This document shows positions 7,735 to 15,713 of a stretch of 26,031 bases of DNA, in pieces. Each line of letters begins with the position of its first letter. Position 1 is the stretch's first letter. Source of the DNA: Pseudomonadota bacterium. GTDB lineage: Bacteria; Pseudomonadota; Gammaproteobacteria; Burkholderiales; Burkholderiaceae_B. The stretch covers positions 1-26,031 of the forward strand of contig JAEZBO010000141.1 of assembly GCA_023427085.1 (NCBI GenBank), written 5' to 3'. Made by a program: the position numbers and the translations under genes. The notes below the pieces were generated by a model that saw only the letters and a program-made list of their open reading frames with translations, had not been told where the DNA came from and searched no databases.

Positions 7735-8915
7735 TGCCGTGCGGCCGAGCCGGCGGCGTTGGCGCCGGTGGCGGTGGTGCCCGCCGGGGCCGTGCCGTCT
7801 GCATTCGTGCCGCCCGCCGCAGCGCCCGAGCCGGCGGCCATCGGCGTCACATAAACCGTCACTTCCAGCCCGGTGATGCGCGGTACCTGTTGCGACGGCG
7901 CGAGCGCGATGCGCACCTCGACCACGCGCGCATCGACACCTTGCAGCACCTGCGTGGTTGGCCGTTCGTTCAGGAACACGCGCTGATGGATCAGCTCGAC
8001 GCGGCCGTCCAGCCAGGTCTGGTCATCGATCCGCACCCGTGCAGAGGCGCCCGGCGCCAGCAGCATCGCCTGGCGCTCGTCGAACTCGGCGATGACGATC
8101 TGGTTCTCCAGGTCGCCCAGCGTCAACAAGCCGCGCTCGTCCAGCCGCGAGCCGGGCCGGCCGGCGATCGACAGCACCGTGCCATCGATGGGCGCGCGGA
8201 TCTCGCTGCGCCCCAGCTCGGCCTGCGCCTGCGCCAGCCGGGCGGCGGCCTGCTCGGCGCGTGCCAGCGCCAGTTGTTCGTCGATGGCGCGGAACTCGGT
8301 CAGCGCCTTCTCCTCGGCCAGCGCCTGGCTCAGCTGCCGGCGCGCGATGTCCACGTCGGCGCTGTGCTGCTCGAGTTCGGCGTTGGCCGCCGCGCCGATG
8401 CCGCTCAGACCGGTCGAGCGCGCCAGTTTTTTCTGCGCCAGGGCCAGCTGCGCCCGGCGCGCCTGCACCAGCGCCTGCTGCGCGACGAGCTGCGACGGTT
8501 TGGCGCCGGCCCGCACCTCCTCGATCTGCAACCTGGCCAGGACCAGATCGGCCTGCGCCAGCTGCAGCGCCGCCGTCTGCACCGGATGGCTGTCCATCAA
8601 GGCCAGCAGCTGGCCGCGTTGCACGCGGTCGTTTTCCTGCACATGCAGGGCCGTCACGATCCCCGGCGTGGCGCCCGGCGTGGCCGGCGCATCCAGCCGG
8701 TGCATGCGCTGTGCCGGTTCGAGCCGGCCGCGCGCGACGAATTCGCGCGGCTGGCTGCTGGCGCTCGTGACGGTGGACCCAGCCGACCCGCCGCGCCACA
8801 GCGCCAGACCGGCCAGCAGCAACAGCACGGCCAGCAGGCCGAACAGGGCCAGCCGGCGCCCGCGGGTTCGAGGCATGAAAGCGAAAGTCTTCATCGTGTG
8901 CAGGCGCCGGATCAC
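7731..8915 (-). CDS. devB: periplasmic adaptor (membrane fusion protein), DevB/HlyD-like
   Basis: This 394-residue protein has one N-terminal membrane anchor (RRLALFGLLAVLLLLAGLALW). A lipoyl/barrel-sandwich half follows (GIVTALHVQENDRVQRGQLLALMDS), then a long alanine- and glutamine-rich alpha-helical hairpin (about residues 130-235). The returning lipoyl half is SEIRAPIDGTVLSIAGRPGSRL, ahead of a beta-barrel domain with VVEVRIALAPSQQVPRITGLEV. The last 30 residues are low-complexity (Ala, Gly, Thr). The start is either a GTG at 8915, which overlaps the ATPase stop as GTGA, or an ATG at 8894 (MKTFAFMPRTR). Neither has a clear ribosome site; the overlapping start fits the coupling seen elsewhere in the operon. 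It bridges the inner-membrane ABC pump to the outer-membrane channel. Confidence 0.88.
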   Translation of the reverse strand: MIRRLHTMKTFAFMPRTRGRRLALFGLLAVLLLLAGLALWRGGSAGSTVTSASSQPREFVARGRLEPAQRMHRLDAPATPGATPGIVTALHVQENDRVQRGQLLALMDSHPVQTAALQLAQADLVLARLQIEEVRAGAKPSQLVAQQALVQARRAQLALAQKKLARSTGLSGIGAAANAELEQHSADVDIARRQLSQALAEEKALTEFRAIDEQLALARAEQAAARLAQAQAELGRSEIRAPIDGTVLSIAGRPGSRLDERGLLTLGDLENQIVIAEFDERQAMLLAPGASARVRIDDQTWLDGRVELIHQRVFLNERPTTQVLQGVDARVVEVRIALAPSQQVPRITGLEVTVYVTPMAAGSGAAAGGTNADGTAPAGTTATGANAAGSAARQ

Positions 8916-9610
8916 AAACGGACCAGGCAGCCGTCCTCCATGTGCAGGCGGGTATCCGCGATGTGGAACACGCGCTCGTCATGGGTCGCCATGATGATCG
9001 GGCAGCGCAGTTTGCGAGCGATGTCGCGAATCAGGTTGGCGACCAGGTTGCCGGACTGCGCATCCAGCGCCGCGGTCGGCTCGTCGGCGATGATCAGGTC
9101 GGGCAGGCGCACCAGCGCCCGCGCCACGGCGACGCGCTGCTGCTCGCCGCCGGACATGTTCTCGGGATAGTCATGGCCGCGCGTGCCCAGCCCCACCGCG
9201 GCCAGCATGGCCTGCGCGCGCGAGCGGTTCATCTCGGGATCGGCTTCACGCAGCAGATGCAGGCCGGCCTCGACGTTCTCGAAGACCGGCAGCGACTTCA
9301 GCAGGTTGTGGCGCTGGAAGATGAAGCCGATGCGCTTGCGCATCTCCAGCAAGGCGGGCCCGGCCTGGCCGCGCAACTCCATGCCATGGACGTTGACGCT
9401 GCCGTCTTCGAAGCTGCGCAAGGCGCCCAGTATCGTCAGCAGCGTGGTCTTGCCCGACCCCGACGGCCCGGTGATGATCACCACCTCGCCGTCGGCCACG
9501 TCGAACGAAACGCCCTTCAAGACCTTGCGCGCCAGGTGCGCGCGGCCATAGGTGAAGTGCAGGTCCTTGACCGATACCGCGGGCGGATTGGGTGATGGGG
9601 ATGTGAGCAT
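8912..9610 (-). CDS. devA: ABC exporter ATP-binding protein, DevA/LolD/MacB-like
   Basis: This 232-residue ATPase has a complete set of motifs: Walker A GPSGSGKTT at 48-56, Q-loop Q99, signature MSGGE at 152-156, Walker B LIIADEP at 172-178, D-loop ALDAQSG, and the switch histidine in ATHDERV. The ERVFHIADTRLHMEDG ending is typical of the DevA family. The start at 9610 (MLTSPSPNPP) is chosen; the frame is open to 9631. It is the first gene of the operon ATPase-adaptor-permease-outer membrane channel, and every junction overlaps by 4 nt. It powers export in the cytoplasm by dimerising on the permease. Confidence 0.92.
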   Translation of the reverse strand: MLTSPSPNPPAVSVKDLHFTYGRAHLARKVLKGVSFDVADGEVVIITGPSGSGKTTLLTILGALRSFEDGSVNVHGMELRGQAGPALLEMRKRIGFIFQRHNLLKSLPVFENVEAGLHLLREADPEMNRSRAQAMLAAVGLGTRGHDYPENMSGGEQQRVAVARALVRLPDLIIADEPTAALDAQSGNLVANLIRDIARKLRCPIIMATHDERVFHIADTRLHMEDGCLVRL

Positions 9611-9660
9611 GAGCAGTGTGCCTAGCCACATCCAACGGGGTCAGGGACGCGGGCGCAGCC

Positions 9661-9689
9661 ACTATACCCCGCGGTAACGTCTGGAATCA
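9661..9689 (-). promoter_or_regulatory. putative promoter of the devABC-OMP operon
   Basis: On the minus strand a good -10 hexamer, TATAGT (9661-9666), lies about 50 nt upstream of the ATPase start. The -35 region 17 bp further up (TGATTC) is a weak match, so an activator may be needed. The 9690-9740 stretch upstream is locally AT-rich. Confidence 0.35.
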
Positions 9690-9740
9690 CCCAGAAAAGT
9701 TTATTTGTAGCTAAACGCCGACATTCGCAATTTCGCCCGT

Positions 9741-9788
9741 AAAAAACAGGCCCGACACCTGAAATTGCTTTCAAGCGTCGGGCCTGTT
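9741..9788 (-). terminator. Rho-independent terminator of the PAP2 phosphatase gene
   Basis: AACAGGCCCGAC (9745-9756) and GTCGGGCCTGTT (9777-9788) are perfect 12-bp complements. The 20-nt loop contains a nested GAAA/TTTC pairing. On the minus strand the stem runs into six T's (9741-9746, partly paired in the stem). It lies 77 nt downstream of the phosphatase stop at 9865 and is a textbook intrinsic terminator for that gene. Confidence 0.88.
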
Positions 9789-9864
9789 CGGCACGGTCCG
9801 CAGTGCCGGGCACCAATGTCCCGTGATTCAGGGACATCTGCCCGATGACGCGGGCGACATGCCC

Positions 9865-11931
9865 TTACTTCGGCTCGGCCAACTCCACCGCGATGCCGGT
9901 CGGCGTGAACACCGCAAAGGCGTTCCAGCCATCGACCACCACGTCGGTGAAGGCGCCTTCCATCTTGTTGGCGCTGATCACGCGGATCGACGTGCCGGCG
10001 ATCGGACGGTAGCCCGGCGCGAACTTCACGTGCAGCGAGCCACCCTCGACCTTGGCCGAATTCTTCACCTGCAGGCCGGTCTGGTCGCTCGAAGCGATCG
10101 TCACGGCCAGCGCCGAATCGCCGCTCAACGAGAAGTTATTGCCGATCTCCAGCGTCTCGCCCGCATCGACCACCACCGAACCGCCCTCGACATGCAGGCT
10201 GCCGGTGCCGAACGCCGACGCCGAACCGGCCTGCAGCGTGCCACCGGTCACCCGCGTGCCGCCGCTGTAGCTGTTGTCGCCGGCCAGCGTCAGGGCGCCG
10301 TCACCGTTGAACACCAGCTTGCCTTCGCCAGAGATATCGTTGCGCCACTGGTCGTAGGTCGCGAAGCTGCCCAGCGAGCTGTCCATGTCGATGGTCACCA
10401 GGCCATTGAACTGGCCGTAGCCGTCACCGGCGGCGAACATGTTCAGGCGGCCCCAGCCCTCTTCGTCGGTCATCACCGGATAGCCCGACGGGAACGCCGT
10501 GGTCTTGAGCAGCACGCGGCGCTGGTCGGCGCTCAGGTACGGGTAGCGGGTTTCGATCAGCACCTCGGCGCCCTTGGGCACCACGGCCGGCAGGTCGGTC
10601 GGGTGGATGACCTGGTCGGCCATGCCGTAGTTCATGCCCTCTTCGAACAGCGCCTTGTTCTTGGCGTGGTCGGCGTAGCGGTCGTAATTGGCGGCCGACG
10701 GATCGCTGTCCTGGCCTGCATGCAGGTGATCGTAGAACTCGCGCCAGCTCGACGTGCCGGCCTTGTCCTGCATCACCGCCAGGGCCTGCTCGCGTGCTTC
10801 ACGCTTGGCTTGCGCGGTGATGCGCGGGTTCCTGGCCGACTCCGCCAGATCGGGATTCTCCGAGCTGTAGAGGTTGGCCGCCGTGATCGCCAGGCCCGAC
10901 ATGCGTCCGCCGATCACCGCCAGCGGCGCATGCGCACCGCCCCACACGCGGCTCTGGCCGTGGATCATCGCGCGCACATAAAACTCCTGGAAGCGCTCGG
11001 GCATCGCATAGGCGCTGCTGGCCGCGCGGCGCCATGCACCGACCGTGTGGCCGCTGACGAAGTCCGACGAACCGATGCTGGGGCCGGTGTAGTTCACGCC
11101 GGGCGCCATCCTGACGTTGTTGTCCCACAGGTAGGGACGCGCGTACTTGTAGAAACGCTTGGCGATGTCGTTGTCCGACTGCTGCAGGCCGTCGTCGATC
11201 AGCACGGTCACCTTGCCCAGCTCGCTGGTGGTGGTGCCGCTCATGCGGCCGCTGGTCGACACCGAACGATCGGGATTGAAGCGATAGGTACCGGTCATGC
11301 CCGACGCGTCACGCCATTGCTGCTGCATGTGGCCCATGCCTTCAGTCACCAGCCAGGCACCGTGCACGGGCTGGTCGATCGACGCGGTTTCTTCCTGCTC
11401 GAGCGTGCGGTTCACGGTGGCATCGACCGAGAAGCGGATGTTGGCGTCGTGCACCTGCTGGTTCACCACGCGGCCGCCGGTGCTGGCCTGGCCATTCCAG
11501 GTGCCGGCCGGCATCGCGGGGCAGGCCTCGCCCGTCACCGGATCGGTACGCGCCGGCAGGTTGCCCATGCCCGCGTCGGCCAGCAGCGTCACCGGCTCGA
11601 AGATATCCAGGAAGCCATCGGCGATACGCACGCCAGCATTGGTCTCGACGGTCACGTAGCACGCGTTGTTGTGCGCGTTGCTGTACGAAAAATCGGAATA
11701 GGCCTTGACCGCCGTGTTGACCGGCGCGCTATCGACGAAGTCCGGATCGGCCGGCTCGGTGGGCTCCGGTGACGGCTCGCCCGGCTCCCCCGGGGTGCCG
11801 GGTTCGACCGGGCTGGTCGTGTCTTCGGACGCGGGCGGGTCGTTGGAATCGTCGCTGCTGCTGCAGCCGGCCAGACCCAACGCGCACGCCAACAGTACGG
11901 CATACGCCAATTTGCTTTTCTGAAACTCCAT
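9865..11931 (-). CDS. surface lipoprotein: PAP2-type acid phosphatase domain plus autotransporter-type beta-strand repeat
   Basis: This is a 688-residue protein. A lipoprotein signal peptide ends LGLAGC (lipidated C23) and is followed by a Pro/Glu/Gly/Thr-rich linker (about 24-65). The central domain carries the PAP2 (vanadium haloperoxidase/class A phosphatase) motifs: K258-x6-R265-P266, S293-G294-H295 and S327-R328-x5-H334. Two usual residues differ: the Pro before SGH is Val292, and the Asp expected four residues after H334 is Ala338. The C-terminal third (about 545-685) holds a passenger-associated repeat (GALTLAGDNSYSGGTRVTGGTLQAG) and further beta-rich sequence, but no clear membrane barrel. 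The ATG at 11931 has AGAAAAG upstream. Likely a lipid-anchored phosphomonoesterase; activity is uncertain given the missing Asp. It is a single-gene unit with its own terminator. Confidence 0.82.
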   Translation of the reverse strand: MEFQKSKLAYAVLLACALGLAGCSSSDDSNDPPASEDTTSPVEPGTPGEPGEPSPEPTEPADPDFVDSAPVNTAVKAYSDFSYSNAHNNACYVTVETNAGVRIADGFLDIFEPVTLLADAGMGNLPARTDPVTGEACPAMPAGTWNGQASTGGRVVNQQVHDANIRFSVDATVNRTLEQEETASIDQPVHGAWLVTEGMGHMQQQWRDASGMTGTYRFNPDRSVSTSGRMSGTTTSELGKVTVLIDDGLQQSDNDIAKRFYKYARPYLWDNNVRMAPGVNYTGPSIGSSDFVSGHTVGAWRRAASSAYAMPERFQEFYVRAMIHGQSRVWGGAHAPLAVIGGRMSGLAITAANLYSSENPDLAESARNPRITAQAKREAREQALAVMQDKAGTSSWREFYDHLHAGQDSDPSAANYDRYADHAKNKALFEEGMNYGMADQVIHPTDLPAVVPKGAEVLIETRYPYLSADQRRVLLKTTAFPSGYPVMTDEEGWGRLNMFAAGDGYGQFNGLVTIDMDSSLGSFATYDQWRNDISGEGKLVFNGDGALTLAGDNSYSGGTRVTGGTLQAGSASAFGTGSLHVEGGSVVVDAGETLEIGNNFSLSGDSALAVTIASSDQTGLQVKNSAKVEGGSLHVKFAPGYRPIAGTSIRVISANKMEGAFTDVVVDGWNAFAVFTPTGIAVELAEPK

Positions 11932-12000
11932 CTTTTCTTCTACCTTGTTCGGGACTATTCCCAGCGAGAGCAGAAGAATCTACAGAGTCAGTATTTCTCT

Positions 12001-12032
12001 ATATTACGAAAAATAATAAGTTTTTATGACAG
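12001..12032 (-). promoter_or_regulatory. possible Pho box and promoter of the PAP2 phosphatase gene
   Basis: On the minus strand a perfect PhoB half-site, CTGTCAT (12026-12032), is followed by an A-run and a degenerate second half (within CTTATTATTT, 12011-12020). A -10-like TAATAT (12001-12006) lies about 8-10 bp downstream, which is the spacing of PhoB-activated promoters. It lies about 70-100 bp upstream of the phosphatase start. Only one half-site is convincing. Confidence 0.3.
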
Positions 12033-12071
12033 GTTTTGGGCGTGTGGTCGGCAAGGCGGTCACCCCGCCCA

Positions 12072-13280
12072 TCAGCGCACCGCCGGCCGCTCGCGCGGCC
12101 CCCACGCCAACACCGCTGCCGCCGCCAGCAGCGGCACGAAGGTCACCCACAACACCGTGTCCCAATCGTAGGCCGCCAGCAAGCCGCCCGATGCGAACGA
12201 GCCGACCGCCATCGTGCCGAACACGATGAAGTCGTTGAGCGACTGCACGCGGGTCTTTTCTTCGGGGCGATGGCATTCGAGCACCAGCGCCGACGCGCCG
12301 ACGAAACCGAAGTTCCAGCCCACCCCCAGCAGGATCAGCGTCACCCAGAAGTGCGCGACGTCGAGTCCGGTCAAGCCGACGGCCACCGAGAGCGCCGTCA
12401 ACGCGAAGCCCACCGCGACGATGCGGCCCGCGCCATAGCGGGTGATCAGCGAGCCAGTCACAAAACTGGGCCCGTACATCGCGATCACGTGCCATTGCAG
12501 GCCGAGGTTGGCGTCCTCCTGCGAGTGGCCGCACAGGTGCATCGCCAGCGGCGCCGCCGTCATCAGGAAGTTCATCAGCATGTACGACACGGCGCCGCAG
12601 ATCACCGCCATGACGAAGCGCGGCTGCCGCACGATCTCGCCAAGCGGGCGGCCACCGGCCATCTGGGCGACCGTCGGCCGCGGCAGGTGCACACCCATCA
12701 ACACCAGCGCCGACAAGGCCGCCACCAGCGCCTGCACGACGAAAGTGGCCGCGAACATGTGCGCAGGCCACAGGTACATGGTGTGCGTCACCAGCTGCGG
12801 CCCCACCACGCCGGCCAGCACGCCGCCGCCCATCACGAACGACAAGGCCCGCGCGCGCCGCTCGGGCGCCACGCCGTCGGCGGCGGCAAAACGGAAGGAC
12901 AGCACCACGGCCGCGTAGGCGCCGCCGAAGAAGGTCGCCGCGCAGAACAGCCAGAACGAACCCAGCACCACGGCCAGCGCGGCCAGCAGCCCGACCAGCA
13001 CGCCGCAGAAGGTACCGGCGAGAAAGGCCGCCTTGCGGCCGTGACGCCGCGCCAGCATGCCGCTGGGCAGGATGCAGCAGGCCATGCCGACCACGAACAC
13101 CGACAGCGGCAAGGTCGCCAGCGCCTTGCTGGGCGCCAGCATGTTGCCGACGATCGAGCCGGTCGCATAGACCACCACGGCGTTGGCGCCGGCCAGCGCC
13201 TGCGCGATGGTCAGCCGGGCGATGTTGCCGCGTTGCTGGGCTAAAGGGATCAGATCGTCAGTGGGTGCTGCGGTGGACAA
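12072..13280 (-). CDS. MFS transporter, 12 membrane helices
   Basis: This 402-residue, very hydrophobic protein has two six-helix halves. The loop between helices 2 and 3 carries the MFS motif A variant GMLARRHGRKAAF. FRFAAADGVAPERRARALSFVMGGG follows near helix 5, and the second half has LILLGVGWNFGFVGASALVLE. The substrate is unknown. The start is a TTG at 13280 (MSTAAPTDDL), supported by GGAGA 7 nt upstream; the next in-frame ATG is only at residue 47 and would remove the first helix. It lies on the same strand as the two unknown genes upstream, 28 bp from the secreted one, so it may be co-transcribed with them. Confidence 0.88.
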   Translation of the reverse strand: MSTAAPTDDLIPLAQQRGNIARLTIAQALAGANAVVVYATGSIVGNMLAPSKALATLPLSVFVVGMACCILPSGMLARRHGRKAAFLAGTFCGVLVGLLAALAVVLGSFWLFCAATFFGGAYAAVVLSFRFAAADGVAPERRARALSFVMGGGVLAGVVGPQLVTHTMYLWPAHMFAATFVVQALVAALSALVLMGVHLPRPTVAQMAGGRPLGEIVRQPRFVMAVICGAVSYMLMNFLMTAAPLAMHLCGHSQEDANLGLQWHVIAMYGPSFVTGSLITRYGAGRIVAVGFALTALSVAVGLTGLDVAHFWVTLILLGVGWNFGFVGASALVLECHRPEEKTRVQSLNDFIVFGTMAVGSFASGGLLAAYDWDTVLWVTFVPLLAAAAVLAWGPRERPAVR

Positions 13281-13308
13281 AGCGGGTCTCCGGCGGCTGC
13301 GCCAAGCA

Positions 13309-13836
13309 TCAATAATAAATGTCGACGTAATCGGTCAGGCCGTCGCAGGCTTCCATCTGCTGCAGGCGCCAATACTTGCGCTTGCCGGTGGCGCGAAACT
13401 CGAAGTCGCCGTGACGTTCGCAACGGCGGCCCAAGTCCGGCGCATCCAGGATCAGGATGGTGCCGCGAAAGATAAAACGGTCGGCCGAGATACTCACGAC
13501 CTCCCCGTCGATCTCGAGCTCGCCCTCGGACGTGCTGTGTCCGCCCGTCAATCGCAGGACGCCGTTGTCGTTGACGGCATCGACCTGGCCGCGCGCGTCG
13601 GTCCACAGCCACTGCAGGCTGATGCCGCTGTTGCTCAGCAGGCGGTTGTAGGCGGCGCGGTCCTTGATCTCGGTGCGCACGATGGGGGCTTGATCGGCGG
13701 CAGCAGCCGCGGACGCCTCCGTCGCACCTGCAGTGGTGGTGGACAAACAGACGACGGCGGCCACGGCAATGGCTTGCAGGCCTGCCAGCCATTGGTTTTT
13801 GACGCGGCCGGAAAATAGATACGAGGCTTTAGGCAT
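13309..13836 (-). CDS. secreted protein of unknown function
   Basis: I do not recognise a family. From the ATG at 13836 the product is 175 residues, with a signal peptide of about 38 residues (positive start, hydrophobic core LQAIAVAAVVCLS, cleavage likely after TTAGA). The mature part has alternating hydrophobic stretches (QWLWTDARGQVDAV, GVLRLTGGH, GELEIDGEVVSISADRFIFRGTILIL) that suggest a small beta-barrel or lipocalin-like fold. Its two cysteines, in RRCERH and EACDGL, could form a disulfide. The start overlaps the last codons of the upstream membrane-protein gene by 8 nt (13829-13836), so the two are probably translationally coupled and work together. The open frame to 13926 is rejected because it removes the signal peptide from the N-terminus. 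Confidence 0.72.
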   Translation of the reverse strand: MPKASYLFSGRVKNQWLAGLQAIAVAAVVCLSTTTAGATEASAAAAADQAPIVRTEIKDRAAYNRLLSNSGISLQWLWTDARGQVDAVNDNGVLRLTGGHSTSEGELEIDGEVVSISADRFIFRGTILILDAPDLGRRCERHGDFEFRATGKRKYWRLQQMEACDGLTDYVDIYY

Positions 13837-15397
13837 GATTGTCGGGACTACGATTGGAGGGTTGGTGGCGCCGATACCGTAGCCGCGCCGCGGCGTGCAA
13901 GACCAGCAACATGGCGGCGATGCCAAGCAGCAGGACGGTGCTGAACTTCAATGTGCTCAGATGGCCGCTGTCGGCGCGGATGGCTTGCTGGTCGCGCCGA
14001 AGCTGATCCCGCTGCGCAATCTGCGTGGCATTGATCAGCGTAACGCGTCCATCGGGCGCGACGAAGGCGGGTTGCTGCCACGTGGCCGGTTTGTTGCCGC
14101 TTATCAGGCACGGCAGGATGGTCGGATCGCAACCCATCAAGCGAGTCTGCGCGCGCTCGGACGGATGCAGCGGCGGCTGCGGCATCAACGCCGCGACAAA
14201 AGCGGGATCCGAGCTGTTGCGATCCGCCTGCGCGCGGATCTGCGCGCCGATCATGGCATCGGGCAGTTCGGCCAGGATGCGCTGCACACGCGCCGATGCG
14301 GCATCCTGCGTGCCGACGGCACCTTGCAGCGCCGCGCGGAACTCATCGATCTGTCCGTCGGCGATCGGACTGCGGCCCGGCAAGGTGCGCGGCTGCACCC
14401 GGGTGGCACGCTGGATCGGCGCAAGCTCGGCAGGCATCAAAAGATGATGCGGCGCTTGCGCTGACAGGGCGACAGTGAGCACATCCATCGACGCCGCCCG
14501 CACCACCCGGCCCTCGGTGCCCTCGACAGCAACCAGCGCCGGAAAGCCGCGCGCCCGCAACGCGTCGATGTCGACCCTTGCACCACTGAAATAACGCGCC
14601 TCCAGTTCAGCCTGCCGTTGCTGCGCTTGCTGCAAAAGCCTGGCGTGCTCATCGGACTGCGTATCCCAGAACAGGCCGGTGATCCCGGCCGCGACGGCCA
14701 GCAGCAGCGCGATGACCCAGGTGCCGGGATGGGCGCGCAGCATCGGCAGCCTGGCCTGCATCTCCTGCTCGATGGACAGCTCGTCCACACCCACCAGAAT
14801 GTTGCCAGCGTCGCGCAGCAGCAGGTCGGCCTTGAGCGGATAGCGGCCGATGCGGTTGATCGGCAACCGGATCACCTCGTTGCGGCTGCGCGGCAGGCTG
14901 GCTACCCGGATCGTCATGCGACGCGCGGGATGGGTCGCGAGCCGGGTGGCCACCCGGTCCTCCCAATGGCCGGGCACATCCACCAGCTGGCCATCGACCA
15001 CAAAGATATTGCTCTCGAAGGACGTGCGGTGCGCGATGGCGCTCAGTTGGGTCCGCAGTTCGGACACCTGCAGATCGGCCGGCACCGGCAACAGCGGTCG
15101 CACACGCAGCGCGGCCAACAGCGGCGGACCCCACTTGCGTAGAAACACCCAATCCAGCACCAACAGCGGCACCGCGACCAGCAGCGCCGCCCACAGGCTG
15201 CCTTCGGCGCTCATCACCAGCAGCCCATGCAGCAAGCCGATCGCGCCGATGACCATCAGCGCGAAGAACCAGAACAGCAGCAGGCGTGCCAGACGCACCC
15301 AGTTGTAGCGACGCAGGAAACGGATTTCGGCAGGCGTCGCGGGGCGTGCGCGCTGGGGCTGCAAAGCTGGGAACAGGGTCGGGGCTGGCTGCGTCAA
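13829..15397 (-). CDS. multi-pass membrane protein of unknown function
   Basis: This 522-residue protein is of a family I do not recognise. Two membrane helices lie near the N-terminus (about 36-62 and 68-87), one in the middle (about 225-245, WVIALLLAVAAGITGLFW) and one near the C-terminus (about 483-507). A soluble domain of roughly 130 residues lies between helices 2 and 3, and a larger one of about 240 residues between 3 and 4. The latter, probably periplasmic, contains the only two cysteines I noticed (GCDPTILPC), which could form a disulfide. The start is a TTG at 15397 without a strong ribosome site; upstream the frame closes at a TAA without an ATG. The gene is coupled to the secreted protein downstream. 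Confidence 0.7.
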   Translation of the reverse strand: MTQPAPTLFPALQPQRARPATPAEIRFLRRYNWVRLARLLLFWFFALMVIGAIGLLHGLLVMSAEGSLWAALLVAVPLLVLDWVFLRKWGPPLLAALRVRPLLPVPADLQVSELRTQLSAIAHRTSFESNIFVVDGQLVDVPGHWEDRVATRLATHPARRMTIRVASLPRSRNEVIRLPINRIGRYPLKADLLLRDAGNILVGVDELSIEQEMQARLPMLRAHPGTWVIALLLAVAAGITGLFWDTQSDEHARLLQQAQQRQAELEARYFSGARVDIDALRARGFPALVAVEGTEGRVVRAASMDVLTVALSAQAPHHLLMPAELAPIQRATRVQPRTLPGRSPIADGQIDEFRAALQGAVGTQDAASARVQRILAELPDAMIGAQIRAQADRNSSDPAFVAALMPQPPLHPSERAQTRLMGCDPTILPCLISGNKPATWQQPAFVAPDGRVTLINATQIAQRDQLRRDQQAIRADSGHLSTLKFSTVLLLGIAAMLLVLHAAARLRYRRHQPSNRSPDNHA

Positions 15398-15713
15398 TGG
15401 GGCATCCGCGATGCATCGCTCGGTGCCCGTATGTTAGCGGTGCTGCGTGACTGGCGCTGCCACCGGCACGGCCTACCGCGTCAGGGCACGATCGCGGTCG
15501 CGCCGGCGCTCTCCCGCCGTTGCGCCTTATCGTGGCCCTGAGCTTCATCGGCGCGCTTCACCGTGACCGGCAGCCTGGGCGGATTCGGCCTTCGAATCGA
15601 ATGTCGGTATGCCCGTGATCCTGCTACTTTACGGGCTGCCTTAACCTGAATCGGTTATCCTCGCTCCCGCCGGTTTGCGGCATCACTCATATGCCTTCGC
15701 GGCCCTTCCCTGC
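15398..15713. other. divergent intergenic region
   Basis: This gap of 316 bp lies between the divergent unknown membrane protein and the ABC-F gene. I see no gene in it. A small inverted repeat, TAACC-N6-GGTTA (15642-15657), lies about 60 bp upstream of the ABC-F start and overlaps the most promoter-like sequence in the gap (TTATCC at 15655-15660). It could be an operator or promoter element, but the match is weak. Confidence 0.4.

Noticed and set aside
12040..12071. GGCGG/CCGCC hairpin after the MFS gene considered as a terminator
   Set aside because: Stem of only 5 bp and no T-run on the minus strand.
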